Shown here: in pieces, positions 41,159 to 53,139 of the stretch
How positions within the stretch are numbered: position 1 is the stretch's first letter
Layout of the letters: every line of letters begins with the position of its first letter
Notes under the pieces: model-generated
Databases searched by the model: none
Told to the model about the DNA's origin: nothing
What the model saw: only the letters and a program-made list of their open reading frames with translations
Program-made: the position numbers and the translations under genes
NCBI GenBank assembly: GCA_958299035.1
Contig: CATQJL010000305.1
Location: forward strand, 74,120,792 to 74,184,791
Length of the DNA stretch: 64,000 bases
Source: Cylicocyclus nassatus
Taxonomy: Eukaryota > Nematoda > Chromadorea > Rhabditida > Strongylidae
Reading direction: 5' to 3'

Positions 41159-43057
41159 CTTTTGTTCCTCTCACTGAAGATCTGAAAGATAATAGAGCAT
41201 TGACGATATTACGATTTGAACCAGATATAAAGGTCAAACACAATAAAGTAAAGCTTCATCGGCAGGAAAAAAAGGACAAAACACACAAGTGTTCCACTAT
41301 AAAATTCTCGTAGTTTCGTGGACACATTGGGAACATACAAAATCGCTGATTTGTGTCCCTTATGTGGTTCAGCAGTGATATTACTTGTGAGACTTGATTT
41401 ACGAATGCTCGTGGTGAGCTAAAGAAGGAACTGCGAAAGGAAAAACTAGCATGTGTACAGTGCTCGCCATCACGCCACATGTACTCTCTATTATGTGCGA
41501 GTCAAACAAAGCAGTCACATATGCTTGAGTTTCTAACCAGCCGAACAGAGCGTATGTGCAAGAAATGTATTGTCGACTCCCCAACTTTGGCAAGGCGGAT
41601 CCGTGATGATCAACAAAGATCAATGGATCAGGTAGGCCTCAGCACAGGGTAACCGCAACGCAAGAGCCGCTAGCGCAGTTCCGCCTCGTCGAAGTTGAGG
41701 AGCCGCTCATATGTATTGTGAGAGACAATCAACGACAAGCAAGTAGCAGAAAGACGTAGCAATGTCCTTTCCAAGGGGCAAAAGACAGATTCCCCCAACA
41801 TGGGCCCAACCGTCGTATGCAACATTTTGAAGGAACGAGTTACTTCTCCTCACTCATATATAGTAAAATGTAGCCAACTTAAGCGCAAAAGGAGTCGGAC
41901 TCCGCAATTACTCCTAAACTTTTTAGCCTTCAAATATTTCCCTTCTGATAGAAAATGAGTGACATCATCATGAAAAAGAGGGCACACAAAAAGAAGAACG
42001 TGCAGGAAAAGGTAATAGCACGCCACTACGTCAAGGTTTTGTGGCGATCGCACTTCCTTTATGATCGCCCAAAAACTGATGGCGGGAAGATTCAAATTCC
42101 GCGCTCCAAAGAGGTGGTAATTTTGCCTCATGTCGAGCAGTCAAGAACTATTTATCATCCACTCCTAATTTCCTGCTACCCTCATGACGACGCTGTTCGA
42201 CACATGGCGATGAATTTGAATTGAAGCAGGCCCCTTGCGATAGAGCATGACACCACTTGTGGAAAATTAAAGGCAGCATCCGGGCAGATATGAATTGTGC
42301 ACCATACAATGGTGCCCGTCTTGATAAAGCTCTCGTCCAAGCGTACCGATTTGCTCTACTTTAGAAGTGGCGACCAAAAGGTCGCGACTTGCCTGCCTAT
42401 CAGTCCATAGCCAGACTACGTATGTTTCACATAGGCAAGACGTAGGGTTCCACCACGACTCTGCGTCTCAACCTCGGCGGCAGGCGTCGTCCAAATTCAA
42501 AATCAACGGCTTTTGAAAGAGCTCGTCCTCGACGTTTTCGTATTTGCAAGCTGCATTTTCGAAATCAACGCGAAGGATGAGTCCAGGTAAGCGAAAAATT
42601 ATTGTTCAAATTCTGCCCGGAAACTACCTCCAAACTGAGGGCTGTCAGTGTCGTGCTCTACCGCAACCGGCCTGCTCTACCATACATCCAAAATGATTCA
42701 GCGGATATCTTGAAGGCAGTGTCCGGGCAAGGTGAGGATTTTGGGATTTCACTACCATGCGAAAGTGGCCCCCCTCAGACACAACACTGCGAAAGTACGA
42801 GATTATAACGTCCGACATAAAGCAAGAAAAGCTATCGGGAAGTGGGGGAACTTACGCCTTGGGGCGGGGTCCTCCGACTTATTCGAATTCCTGCTATGCG
42901 GCAGAGTGCGCATGCCGCCACGGTTAAAATCTAGGGTCCCGCAGCGACACTGCGTCTGCCATGGCGGGGACCGTCGAAATTCAAAGTGTAAGGCTTTGGA
43001 AAACGCATGTTCTCGTCGTTTTCGCGCCTTCTAATTTGAATTTTCGGATTCAGTGTT
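41159..43057. other. Repeat-rich intergenic DNA
   Basis: No gene could be supported. Around 42252 (AAAGGCAGCATCCGGGCAGA) and 42712 (GAAGGCAGTGTCCGGGCAAG) are ends of the same AAAGGCAG-CCGGGCA element family seen at 55632-56010. A reverse-oriented end at about 43540-43563 suggests that one copy spans 42712-43563 and contains the nested fold-back at 43058. ORFs such as 41955-42224 and 42732-43034 show no recognisable product. Confidence 0.5.
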
Positions 43058-43500
43058 AGGGACCCGTCATACTTCGCCGAAAAAAGCCCAAAAGCGCCCA
43101 AAAAAGCCCAAAAAAGCCCGAAAAAGCCCAAAAAAGCCCGAAAAAGCCCAAAAAAGCCCAAAAAAGCTCAAAAAAGCCCGAAAAAGCCCAAAAAAGCCCG
43201 AAAGCGCCAGAAAGAGCCGGAATGTAGAAACGAACTTTTGGTAGAATTCTGACATTATCTTATCATGCGGACGACAGAAAATGACAAAAAGGCTCGATTG
43301 CGAAGTCAACACACATGCTTTAGCGCCAAAACGTGCGAGAAGTGTTCCGGCTCTTTCTGGCGCTTTTGGGCTTTTTTGGGCTTTTTTGGGCTTTTTCGGG
43401 CTTTTTTGGGCTTTTTTGGGCTTTTTCGGGCTTTTTTGGGCTTTTTCGGGCTTTTTCGGGCTTCTTTGGGCTTTTTTCGGCGAAGTATGACGGGTCCCTT
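43058..43500. repeat. Perfect fold-back with arms of AAAAAGCCC repeats
   Basis: The outer ends (AGGGACCCGTCATACTTCGC at 43058 and its complement ending at 43500) are inverted. Each arm contains about 12-14 tandem 9-10-bp units: AAAAAGCCC or AAAAAGCCCG on the left and GGGCTTTTT on the right. A short central spacer (about 43221-43345) is bounded by CCAGAAAGAGCCGGAA and its complement. A transcript across it would form a hairpin of about 150 bp. Long ORFs reading Gly-Phe-Phe-Gly-Leu-Phe or Lys-Pro-Lys repeats are artefacts. Confidence 0.9.
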
Positions 43501-43725
43501 ACGGATAACCCCCGGTAAGTAGATTTTCCAAAAATCGTGTTTTTGCCCGGTCATTGCCTTCAGGATGACAACTGATTCCACTTTTCGAGAGCCGAAAGAG
43601 CCAAGCTGTGGCAGGTGAAGAAGCGAGGGAAACGACTGTTGGATGTGTTTTCCCGCCACTCTTCGAGTAATCTCTTCAAAGCTGCTTCAGGCACTCTTTA
43701 TGTGTATTGCTTTCTCAATACCAGC

Positions 43726-43923
43726 AGTTGAATGTCAAACTCTATGAACATCATCCTTATAGGCCATTAATCGCTACAGTGATAAAGCAATCGGGCGTTC
43801 AACAAATCATTTTGAAGCAATACATTTTCCGGCCTGTCAAAAGTTACGCAAAGATAAATAGGCCTATAGAACGATATCGTCACTATACGGATGCTGCACA
43901 GTTTATTCCCACAGAGTGGAAAG
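43726..43923 (+). pseudogene. Possible upstream exon of the MULE-type transposase
   Basis: A 198-bp open segment between a CAGCAG acceptor and a GTGAG donor. It encodes NVKLYEHHPYRPLI and FIPTEWKG. It may be the N-terminal exon of the transposase pseudogene at 45028, separated by an element at 44069-44850. Assignment is by position and openness only. Confidence 0.3.
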
Positions 43924-44068
43924 GTGAGTTTTTTACGAACCTCAAACATTTTAATAGAACCGAAAGCGCTAGGTAAATTCTACGGAAGAGGCTAATCACA
44001 GAGAGGAGGTGTGGTGAGCTTCGAAATTTTTGTATATATGCTTTTTAACGCAGTGATTCAATAGGGAC

Positions 44069-44850
44069 CTTAAAGGCAGTGGCTCGGCAATTCTCAACCT
44101 AGTCAAATTTGCGCTTACAGTCGCTTCATTTCATATGATCATGTGTGCCATTGCACACACAGTCCACTTTGGCGTCCTCATCCTGGACTTGCAATCGCAA
44201 AAACGCAAGAGATTTACCGATTGTTATTGATTACATCAATTTGAGGTGACTAGTAACTAAAAAGGAAAGAAAATGCTAAGAACACCTTGGAAACTCTTAC
44301 CTGAAGGCTTGTTTCTCCCACGAATCCAGGATGGGGACGCCAAAGGTGAACTGTTTGTGCAATGACACACATGATCATATGAAATGAAGCGACTGTACCT
44401 GGAGTTTTTCAATACGCTGATCCCGAAAATCCACTTTTGAAAGCTTGAAAACGGAGAAAATGAGGGTTTTTCAATGCCTTTCCCTTTGATATTGGACGAG
44501 TGGAGCAAGGCCGATGACGCTAAATCGTCGTAGGACCCAATGGTTATAGCGTTGTGGCGGGCAGCCTCCAATGGTGAGAAGGAAATTGCCAACTCGTCCA
44601 GATGCGTGTAAGATTGGCCTGCGCGTGTAAGTTTGAGAGCGATTTTCTCCAGGGAAAGTATGAGAAGGAAATTGCCAACTTGTCCAGTTGCGTGTAAGAT
44701 TGGCCTGCGCGTGTAAGTTTGAGAGCGATTTTCTCGGCAGGGAAAGCATGCTGTGTAACCGAGATTGCACTGTTTTTATAGTTGGGCGGTAAGGAACCCA
44801 CCGCGTTGAAATCCCGAGTTGTTGGATTTTGCCGATCCTCTGCCTTTAAG
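44069..44850. repeat. AAAGGCAG-family element with internal repeats
   Basis: Ends read CTTAAAGGCAG (about 44069) and CTGCCTTTAAG (about 44850). Internally, 44107-44180 and 44318-44396 are inverted copies around TTTCATATGATCATGTGTGC. A unit of about 75-85 bp (CCAACTTGTCCAGTTGCGTG and CGCGTGTAAGTTTGAGAGCG) is duplicated in tandem at about 44583-44740. No coding content is supported. Confidence 0.65.
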
Positions 44851-45027
44851 GGCGACAAATGCTTAAAAGAAGATCGTCGATCCAGGCCATGTATCGAAAG
44901 ACCTTAGCCACCTTTCCTGGAGGGATCCCTTCCTGCAGCTCCAGAAGGATGATTTGCATTTGTACTTTTGCGCAGATAATGATGAAATTAGCAAATTTAT
45001 TTTGAAAATCGATTAATTTCATGAAAT

Positions 45028-46183
45028 ATGACTAAAAATGGCGCGCGACAACGGGATGTGTGGCTTATTGGAGACGGCGTTCATAATCTAGATCCTGTCA
45101 CAACTCCGACGGATGGACAGGGACGATTACATGTTCTCCACACTATTAAAGGCGGCATAGAGGTGACCATGGTTTTAGAGTTTCGATTTCAAATTTTTTC
45201 AAAGACACTTTTTTGGAATTGAGAAGTAACCGTTTCAGGTCCCAATTCTCTACGCCGCTACAAAACTGTGAAGATTTATAAGAGGATCTTCGAAGAACTC
45301 CGAGAGACACTGGGAGAGTACAGCGACAGATCCATATTGGATTTCGAAAAGGTGCGCTCTTTTTTTTCTCGCGCCACTTTATCACGCAAACTTGTAGGCA
45401 GCAATACGAGCAGGTAAGGAAAGTTTTCAGAAGCCGATGTGCAGGGATGCGCCTTCCATTTGGCACAAGCGTGGAACAGGACGTTTGTGAAAATAGGATA
45501 TCTGTCTGGGTGTGAGCAAATTTGTGATGGTCCTAAAACAATTTTGGCAGCAAGGAAATGGCGGAAAATTCTGAAAGGGATAAGAATTTTGCATGAAGAA
45601 CTTTTTACCAGGATAGCAGCTCTTATATTCTTGCCGGTAAGGTCGGTAAGTGAGAACACATAGCGCATGAACCATGTAAAGATTTCCTTGATCATTTGAA
45701 TAATATTTATCCCAACGGCACTGCCCAAGGTATAAATGGGTGTGGTGTAAATGGCACCTGCGGGATTATCGAACAACGAACACTGCAGAGGCATTTCACA
45801 GTTAAAAATTCAACGTTTTCAAACACTTAATGCTATATTTTATCTTACAAGGGAAGCGTGTATAGTCGAAGTGGCCTTTTCAGAGTTACCTATATCACTT
45901 TGTAGAGCATTAAACGGTGGGTCTGAATCCGTCTTCTTTATCTGCCAAGCTCCTTTGGAAGCCGAGTTATGAACTTTATGTCGAAAAATTGAATGCGCAA
46001 CTGAGACAAAATCGCCCAGAATTGCTCAAACGGCCGGATGATAATTATCAAAGCACTTCATGTATTGAATACCTTCTATTTAATACCCTAGCACTCATCA
46101 CTGCTTTAGCAGAGGGCAGAAAAATTGTAACCATTGTTTTTCATAGATTTTGCGTTCAATTTTTGCTCCAAAAAGACTCATAA
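45028..46183 (+). pseudogene. MULE (Mutator-like) transposase pseudogene
   Basis: A DDE-type transposase domain is recognisable across exons 45028-45162, 45239-45353, a short 45399-45415 exon and 45438-45636. Landmarks: WLIGDGVHNLDP with the first catalytic Asp; PILYAAT, the usual strand after it; IFEELRE, then SILDFEKAAIRA with the second acidic region; and GCAFHLAQAWNR, the conserved GC-x-FH motif. The middle exon changes frame at an A run (about 45260-45265, ACAAAACTG). PILYAAT and the following TVKIYKR are in different frames, so the gene is broken. The downstream open segment at 45917-46183 may be its C-terminal part. Confidence 0.7.
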
Positions 46184-46294
46184 CTTGGCGTCCAAAAGCG
46201 CTTGGCAGATAATAAAAGCATATTTGAAATCAGCGTTTAGTGCTCTTTAAAATGATGTAAAACTCAACTGGAAAGGCCACTTCGAGCAGACACG

Positions 46295-46523
46295 TGTCAG
46301 GATTAAGGGTTCGCGATCCCCTTACCTGATGTGTAGCGGTCCAGGTAGGTATATATACATATATTTACTGTTTACATATTATGTCACAATAAGGGACGAG
46401 GGGAGAGACTGCAGAAGCAGCCTTACGGTGCACGGTCGTAGGGGGGTCACTAATCCTGACTGGCTTCCGTGGCCAGCCCCCTTGAGAGCAGCTGTTTGAA
46501 CTGAGCTGAGCTGCGTCCCGACA
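46295..46523 (-). repeat. 3' LTR
   Basis: 229 bp, TG...CA termini, with a TATATATACATATATTTA segment that may hold promoter function. It pairs with the copy at 52912. The polypurine tract (complement of 46524-46536) abuts its inner side. Confidence 0.9.
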
Positions 46524-46844
46524 TCTCCATTCCTTTAGAAAGCTCGTCCTCGAGCTTATTTGATGGTTGTTGAATGTCTTCCGAGTTACGTGTGTAAAGA
46601 GTGCACGTGTTACGGCGAGACCATAGAGAACTTCGATTACGGTACCATTATCTTCAGAGTGATTGAGTAGAGGAGTTGGTTTAGGCGGAGTGGAACCAAA
46701 CACGACCTTCACCTCATGGGCAAACACCAACTTGAAATTTGAGTAGAAGTTAATGTTATGTTACTGTATGTGAAAGCAGATTGTATGTTATCAACAACTA
46801 TATGAGTTGGAGTAACATAAGCAATTCCGCGTCGCTTTTACATA

Positions 46845-47435
46845 CTAACAAGCGAAAGGATCTTGTTCTCCGAAATCCCAGATTACTGTGCCATGCGACA
46901 TCTTACATTGTTTATCTTCAATGCGACATTGAGCCATATCACCAAATTGACTGATGATTGTTTTGCCGTCAAAAGTAGCAATATCAGCTTGTTCTATGTA
47001 CACGTTTGTTGTGAGCGTACATTTTTCACCGAAAAACCAAAGATACGAATAATGTATGGCGTTTACCGAGCCGTAAACATTATTTGATAGCTTTTGCATA
47101 GGTATGCCCAAAAATTTCTTTGTTTCGCTAAGCGACTCACACAGTGCAAAATCTACAGGAGACATGTACTCGTCGTCACTGTTTACAGAGAAAGATATGT
47201 GAAAATAAGACGACGCACATATTTTCCTAGTCTTATTAAAGCAATGGAACGCAGGTAGAAGATAAGGTTCAGTGCGTTCTACATAGATTTGCGCTGTAGT
47301 TACCAAAATGTTTGTAGAATTTGGAGAGTGTGAACACGATGTTGTTTCTGGATACGCGACAGGCCAACCAGATTCTCCCGCAGAGCAAAGTTGATAAGTT
47401 TGTAATGAAAGTGCAGAAGTATTAGGTAAAAACAA
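46845..47435 (-). pseudogene. env-like ORF remnant of the LTR element
   Basis: An open frame of 196 residues near the 3' end of the retroelement. It is cysteine-bearing, with an early CSAGESGWPVAYPE stretch and a late QCRIEDKQCKMS segment before a stop. Position after gag and before the 3' LTR, and the spaced cysteines, suggest an envelope-type glycoprotein remnant. No family was firmly identified and the C-terminal membrane anchor is not evident. A further ORF at 46365-46730 runs into the LTR. Confidence 0.45.
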
Positions 47436-47512
47436 TGAAAATAGTGCTACAACAAAAAGTGAGTATGAACTATTAAGTAGAAGTCCAGTGGAAAGGTCTG
47501 CTGAAACTGAAT

Positions 47513-48924
47513 TTACTGGCCTTTGGCGTTGATTACGAGTTTGGTTATGATTATTTTGATTTTGTCTATTACTCGAAAAGTGAGGTGATTGTCTTCTTGG
47601 CCTGTTATTGGAAAAATTTGGAGATGTTCTAAATCACGACTGTTGACGTCGATGCGGCGATTGTTGGCGGTGATTTGGTGATTGTTGTGATGGTATGGCG
47701 ATCTACTGCGAGCTTTATCAGAACGGTCTGATGGAAGTGGAGCAAATCTAACATTGCGTCTTTGCGGATATGGAGAATTTCCAAAAAATGAATTTGGAGA
47801 ACGAGCGCGCTCATAACTGCTAGATGTTGACGTGTAGGATTTTGCGAGTATGGATGGTTGTTCCATCTTTTTCCACGGTATGGTCTATGAACCATGTTAA
47901 CAGATGTTCTGGGTATTTCAATGTTATTTAACATTCTATCCATTTTGGCTAGAATAGTATCACTTGCAAAAGATGAAGTATCCGACTGAATCAGACCGTG
48001 AATACGTTCGGATTCTTCAATAAGTGTTTCATGGTCAGTTGGAAGTGGACCCAGTAATTTGAGTTTTTGTTTGTTTTTTTTCAAATGTGCTGGAAGTAAG
48101 CGAACCATTTTATTGCTTGTTAAACCCATTATCGAAGAAATTTCTTCAAATTGCGTGATAAATTGCATGAGACCTTTAGGTCCTTGATCTCCGGAAAATG
48201 TTGGTAATTTGCTACTATATGAGGAGAGAGTTAGTTATCAAAAACCGTATCTAAACGATCTATGAAGGTTACTGCTTCGGAATGTTGATTTTGAGGCATT
48301 GGAGTATGATCCATATTTTGCGTTATGGTCTGATTTGAGCAAACACTTACGGATGGCGAAATGTGTCGAAGATTGTTAGCAATTTGCTGTGGTAACAAAA
48401 TTTGTTGAGGTACTATCGGCGAAAGAACCTGTTGTTGAACGAAATTAGGACTGTTGTTGAGAGGTTAGTGCTTGAGCTTGCTCTTGGGTTATAGGAATGA
48501 AAAATTCCTCTTTTTGAGATACGAAAACCTGAGGTTGATTTTGAGTTACGGGAATCAAAAGTTGAGCGGGCTCTTGAGTTGCAAGAATTGGAGTTTCCTC
48601 TTGAGTTACCAAAGTTTGCGAAAGTTCTATGGGAGGAGTAGAGACTCGAGAATTCCCTGCTTTTGGTGATGAACGAAGAGATGAAGAATCTAGAGAAACT
48701 ATCGAAGAAGCTTCGGTAGGAGCTACTGAAGAGGCTTCAATAGGTGGAGAAGCTGCGCGACGTTTGACAGGACTACTTGATTTATATTTACTACACCTTA
48801 CTCTATGAACTTTATGCGATATACGCGAATGAGATCTTGGTCTTCTTTTAATAGTCCCACGCTCGGTTGTATTGCAAGGTTTTGGAGACGCACAAGAACT
48901 AAGTTCAGTATCAGAACTGTTCAT
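47513..48924 (-). pseudogene. gag-like region, frameshifted
   Basis: The first ORF, 48924-48445, starts MNSSDTELSS and is Ser/Thr/Gln-rich with a basic patch. After stops, an open frame at 48168-47629 carries FITQFEEISSIMGL and VRLLPAHLKK, in the style of retrotransposon gag capsids (KLPTFSGDQG lies just upstream of it). A third frame at 47866-47513 continues in an Arg/Asn-rich tail. The breaks between frames indicate decay. No zinc knuckle or protease/polymerase motifs were found. Confidence 0.55.
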
Positions 48925-49913
48925 GTAACAGCAACACTTTCAATGATAATGATTTCCAAAAAAAAATATTTTTTTTCAACAAAAAAAAATTTTTTTTCGA
49001 AGCTCAATCGACTAAACGTGAAGGCAACCGCAAATTCGTCGGGTATCCGACAAATGAGGACCACTATCGACACGAATGGAAGTAATGAAAAAAGAATTGT
49101 TTGAGAAAATAAATTTTTTTTTCAAAGTACAGATATTTCCGTACAAAAGGTTTTTTTTTGAAATTAGGGCAACCGAGCGGATGGTTAGACGTAAATGTTA
49201 TGCTATACTTGTGTTATTATATATTGTATAAGTGTATATGGATCGCACCTGTATCCTAATCGTTGCTTCACAGGTTGCGGTTGAGATAGGCTAGTTCCAA
49301 TGGAGAGGCTTGATGGTTGAGCGGTGAGCGAGATAGTTCGTTAGAGAGGTTAGTCGGCTGGTTGCAGGCTAACGACGGCGGCGGGCAATGAGAGATACGG
49401 TAAGTGCACTGTAGGAGACCTGAAGCTGAAGAAGCTTTGGAGGAAGCTATAGAAGAAGCTTGGAGACGACCGATTGGTGTGGACACCAATGTATGGAATG
49501 ATCCAAGAATAGCGTTCGAAGGCGGGTCGGCTAATATTACAATAAATAGGTGGAGCTAGGGTTAAGGGCCGATTTTTGGGGGGGGGGGGGGGGTAGAAAA
49601 GTGTAATAATTGCGATATCCTATATTTTGCTATTGTGTATATTTTTTTTTAGTTATTTGGATTCATATAAAGGTATATGAACGTCGTTGCGCAATTTTGG
49701 GCGTGCGCATAAGATTAGGAAAGTTTCGGCATGGATAAAAGTTTCGGCAGGATGTAAGGATATGCATATTATACCTGCCATTCGCTTATTAGCATTGCTC
49801 AGGCAGTGGTCGCTCCTTAATTGCTCCATAATTTTGCTATCATCATTTTCTCAATTGCAAAGAAGTTGAAGTTAGCTCTTACAGTAAAAACAAACAAACT
49901 TCCCGCTCATATC

Positions 49914-50928
49914 ATGTCAAGCTACGTTGACGGACCAGAAAGTACTGATTCTGAATTTGACGATGTAAGTTTTGCTTTCATTTTATTATGCTATAAGATT
50001 GTAAGAAACATTTCAATTGTTTTCCAGGTGTTTGATGCGTATTTTGATGAATACTCGACAAGAAATTCGGAGCTACTGAAAATGATTGATGACTTGGAGA
50101 CGAAACTAGGATGTCAGAGGGTTGAGAACAGGGAGTTGAGCGTGGCTTTGGGTATGCAGCAAAACTGCTCCAACCGGCTGCACGAACAACTCCGGGTTCA
50201 GCAGAGGCAGCATGAAAACGCTAAGGCACACCATAAGGCGGTGCTGGCGCGTTACGATAGGAGAGTGGACGCACAGGAAGCGTCAATTGCAAAGAAAATT
50301 GATGTGAGTATTACTTTTTTTTACTACATATGTTATGCTCAAAGAAATTCCTTAAATGTATGTATAAACTTATCTTTAGGAAGTGGAAAGATTGGTGCTG
50401 GATCTTTATAAGGCCAGGCGCAATCTTCCAATCAAACGAGGCTATAATGAACAGCCACATAATGTGGTCCTTCATGACATGGAAGAGGACGTCATGATGG
50501 CAAGCCTCTCTAGGAGAAGTGTTAATAGCTCGTACATTGATGTACAAGGAGATGGGCGAGCTACGCTCACTTTGTTGTTGTCCGATGACACGCATATAAG
50601 CGGTTAGCTTGGTCTAGTAATCATTAGAATGTGTAAGGTAGTTACGATTCTTTCAGGTGTCATGGGGACATCGGATGGCCGACCCTTCAGTTTCATTCGA
50701 GACTGCGAGGACAATGTGTGGAAGGGCGATCATGAGGGCCTTTCCATCGGATTTGGTCATCTAACGATAACGAACACCTGCGGAAGAATTCCACTGCTGG
50801 CTCGGTTCTCGGTCATGCTGGAAAGGAGTCTAGATAGGACTCGAAGTATCCGCTTCATCAACTTTGATGATACGGAAAGGATTACAACGATAATGCAAGA
50901 AGGTCGGAGGGTATTTATGCAAAATTAA
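49914..50928 (+). CDS. Intact four-exon gene of unknown function inside the LTR element, antisense
   Basis: Unrecognised. Exons 49914-49964, 50028-50303, 50380-50602 and 50657-50928 are joined by short introns (63, 76 and 54 bp) with good GT..AG sites and matching phases. They encode about 273 residues ending QEGRRVFMQN. The first part starts MSSYVDGPESTDSEFDDVFD and is acidic. The second exon is strongly helical and probably coiled coil (ELLKMIDDLETKLGCQRVEN, HEQLRVQQRQHENAKAHHKA). The C-terminal half looks globular (SFIRDCEDNVWKGDH, GLSIGFGHLTITNTCG). It has no stop or frameshift despite lying within an old retroelement, and runs opposite to gag. Either it was captured or inserted there, or it belongs to the element. 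Confidence 0.65.
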
Positions 50929-51099
50929 TTACCTTGCCAAACTAATGATATATGTATGTTTTCTATGTGTTCATAAAGTTTTGAATTTGTCATGTTTTGT
51001 TGTCGACAGAGAGTAAAATTACGATAATATAAGTTGCGTAAGATAAACTCTATCGGGTCAGATTATGCACAACTGTTGTTGTTAGTCGCGCGTCTCGAT

Positions 51100-52055
51100 C
51101 GTAAGGCCCGCTCAGTCGCCGGAGGCGTGCATACCTCCGACGCGATTTCATGCAATTGCACAACACTTCACATATTGCACGTACTCTAATTCATTAGTGA
51201 AAACCAGTGCTCTTAACTTTACTACATCATTGTTATTCAAAATGGTGTAGCAGCACAAAGGAAGTTTGGAAGTTTATCACACTAGAATCCGACTTGATAA
51301 CAATCACAACGTCATGCACCCAGATGATCAACGATAAAAGGAGAAGTCAACGACATCGTGGTTCTGGTAAAAGGCTCATAATCATATGAATGTTGGGAAG
51401 CATTAATTACAGTAGGAAGGAAGTACCAGGGAGGCCCAGTGGCTGCGGACACTGCGAAGGAACCGTTACGCGGCAAAACGATGTTTTCAGCTCTAGATGC
51501 GCCCCCCATTTGCTGCACATGATAGACAAAAATACTGTTATTATCTCATGCAAAGCTCATATTTCGGAGTTACGTAGACTGTGAGCACATTTTTCAAGTA
51601 TTCGATGCGCAATCGTACAGGGGGTAGGGCTTGTTACAGATCTCTTTGGCAGCCTATGCAGACAGGAAAAAATGCAAAATGGGACTAACTGCCCTCATCA
51701 AACAAAGAAAGGATAGGCATAACGGCATTTGCAACAATTCATGCAAAAACACTCATAACATGCAAAAAACAGCAACTTACTACAAAAACATCGAAAAAGC
51801 AGTTCAGGATCGGCGCGACGGTCGCCCCGTCGCTCGCCGCAAACGAGCGACGCGATATCGCGCCGATTCGACAAAATCGCGACGATATCGCTAGGTGAGC
51901 TATGAATGCCGAAAAGTGTGGCGCGATCCGTCGCGCCGCGTAGCCATCACAAACGCGTCGGGACCCACACACTACACAGCGGGGCATGGAACACTTGTCC
52001 AAAATGATAGGGCGCGACGCGACGAAATCGCATGAGCTCTGCGCAGGGCCTAAAG
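51100..52055. repeat. GC-rich segment with TCGCGAC-type inverted ends
   Basis: AAGGCCCGCTCAGTCGCC near 51102 and GCGCAGGGCCTAAAGG near 52053 are degenerate inverted ends similar to the 40445 MITE. Between 51800 and 52030 are dense GTCGCG/GCGACG motifs in both orientations. Probably a nested DNA element inside the LTR retrotransposon. Confidence 0.5.
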
Positions 52056-52449
52056 GATTAGGTTACGCAATTAATAATCCTGTTCTAAGGTTTATCGCGA
52101 CACAGAGCAGACGCGAGCATTGCGCTAAACGCGGCTGTAAGGTCATAGCGCGCAGATATCAATAATTTGTCGCGAGGTCACATGCCTACAACATACGAGG
52201 GCCGCTGCGTTGCTTTATCGCCAAAAGGAGGTCACCGCGCGCGGACAGAAGCACTGGGTTTTGCTACATTTCCTGAGAGGTCGAAGCATTACGATTGGTC
52301 GACACTTCCCAGCAGAAGTTATCTGCAGTGGGCCAGCAGATTTATCTTTCTGGGTCTGATACTGCAGTTTTTTATTTTAAGCTAGCGATTGCGAACAAGT
52401 CCATTGTCTAATTATATTAAAAAAAGAGAAAAATAAGAAAGTCAACAAA

Positions 52450-52572
52450 AATTCACGGAATCACGGTTTCACGGATTCATGGATCACGGATCACGGATTC
52501 ACGGGTCACGAATCACGGCTGCTAAATGCGCCTTTTGAATTCACGGATTCACGGAATCACGGATCACGGAAA
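52450..52572 (+). repeat. TTCACGGATCACGGA minisatellite
   Basis: Short tandem units built from TCACGGA and TTCACGGAT repeat with variation. It lies in the 5' part of the LTR element interior. Confidence 0.8.
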
Positions 52573-52899
52573 ATGGAGCGCTTTACGAAAGAAGGAAATT
52601 GACAAAATGGGACTGTTCGCAGGACTGTATAAATAATCTTTATTTTATTTTATTTAATAATTTTTTTTCTTTCTGAAAAGGTTAAATATTTGACTCACAC
52701 AGAGATTAGATATTTCACTCACACAGCTAATATATTTGTGCAACATAAAAAAAAAACACACACAATTGTTCGTTGGTGACGTCCATAGCGATCGATCGAA
52801 TTGTAGAGAGGGGGGGGGGGGGTAAGAATTTTTTTCCCATATCAAAAGTTGAGGAGAGAAAAAAATTATTGTAGAATTCTAAAAAAAAAGAAATCTTTC

Positions 52900-52911
52900 C
52901 TGGGACCTCCA
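52900..52911 (-). other. Retrotransposon primer binding site
   Basis: Read on the minus strand, TGGAGGTCCCAG starts exactly at the inner end of the right LTR. The initial TGG complements a tRNA 3' CCA. The priming tRNA was not identified. Confidence 0.7.
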
Positions 52912-53139
52912 TGTCAGGATTAAGGGTTCGCGATCCCCTTACCTGATGTGTAGCGGTACAGGTAGGTATATATACATATATTTATTATTTACATATGATG
53001 TTACAATAAGGGACGAGGGGAGAGACTGCAGAAGCAGCCTTACGGTGCACGGTCTTAGGGGGTCACTAATCCTGACTGGCTTCCGTGGCCAGCCCCCGGG
53101 AGAGCAGCTGTTTGAGCTGAGCTGAGGTGCGTCCCGACA
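52912..53139 (-). repeat. 5' LTR
   Basis: 228 bp, partner of the LTR at 46295, with about a dozen differences. On the minus strand it is the upstream LTR, directly followed by the primer binding site. Confidence 0.9.

Noticed and set aside
43265..43522. Overlapping 60-117-codon ORFs rich in Gly-Phe-Leu or Lys-Pro
   Set aside because: They are translations of the AAAAAGCCC minisatellite in the fold-back element, open in several frames on both strands.
46300..46320. Pol III box B-like GGTTCGCGATCC in the LTRs
   Set aside because: It deviates from the box B consensus, has no box A at the right distance, and the segment is explained as LTR.
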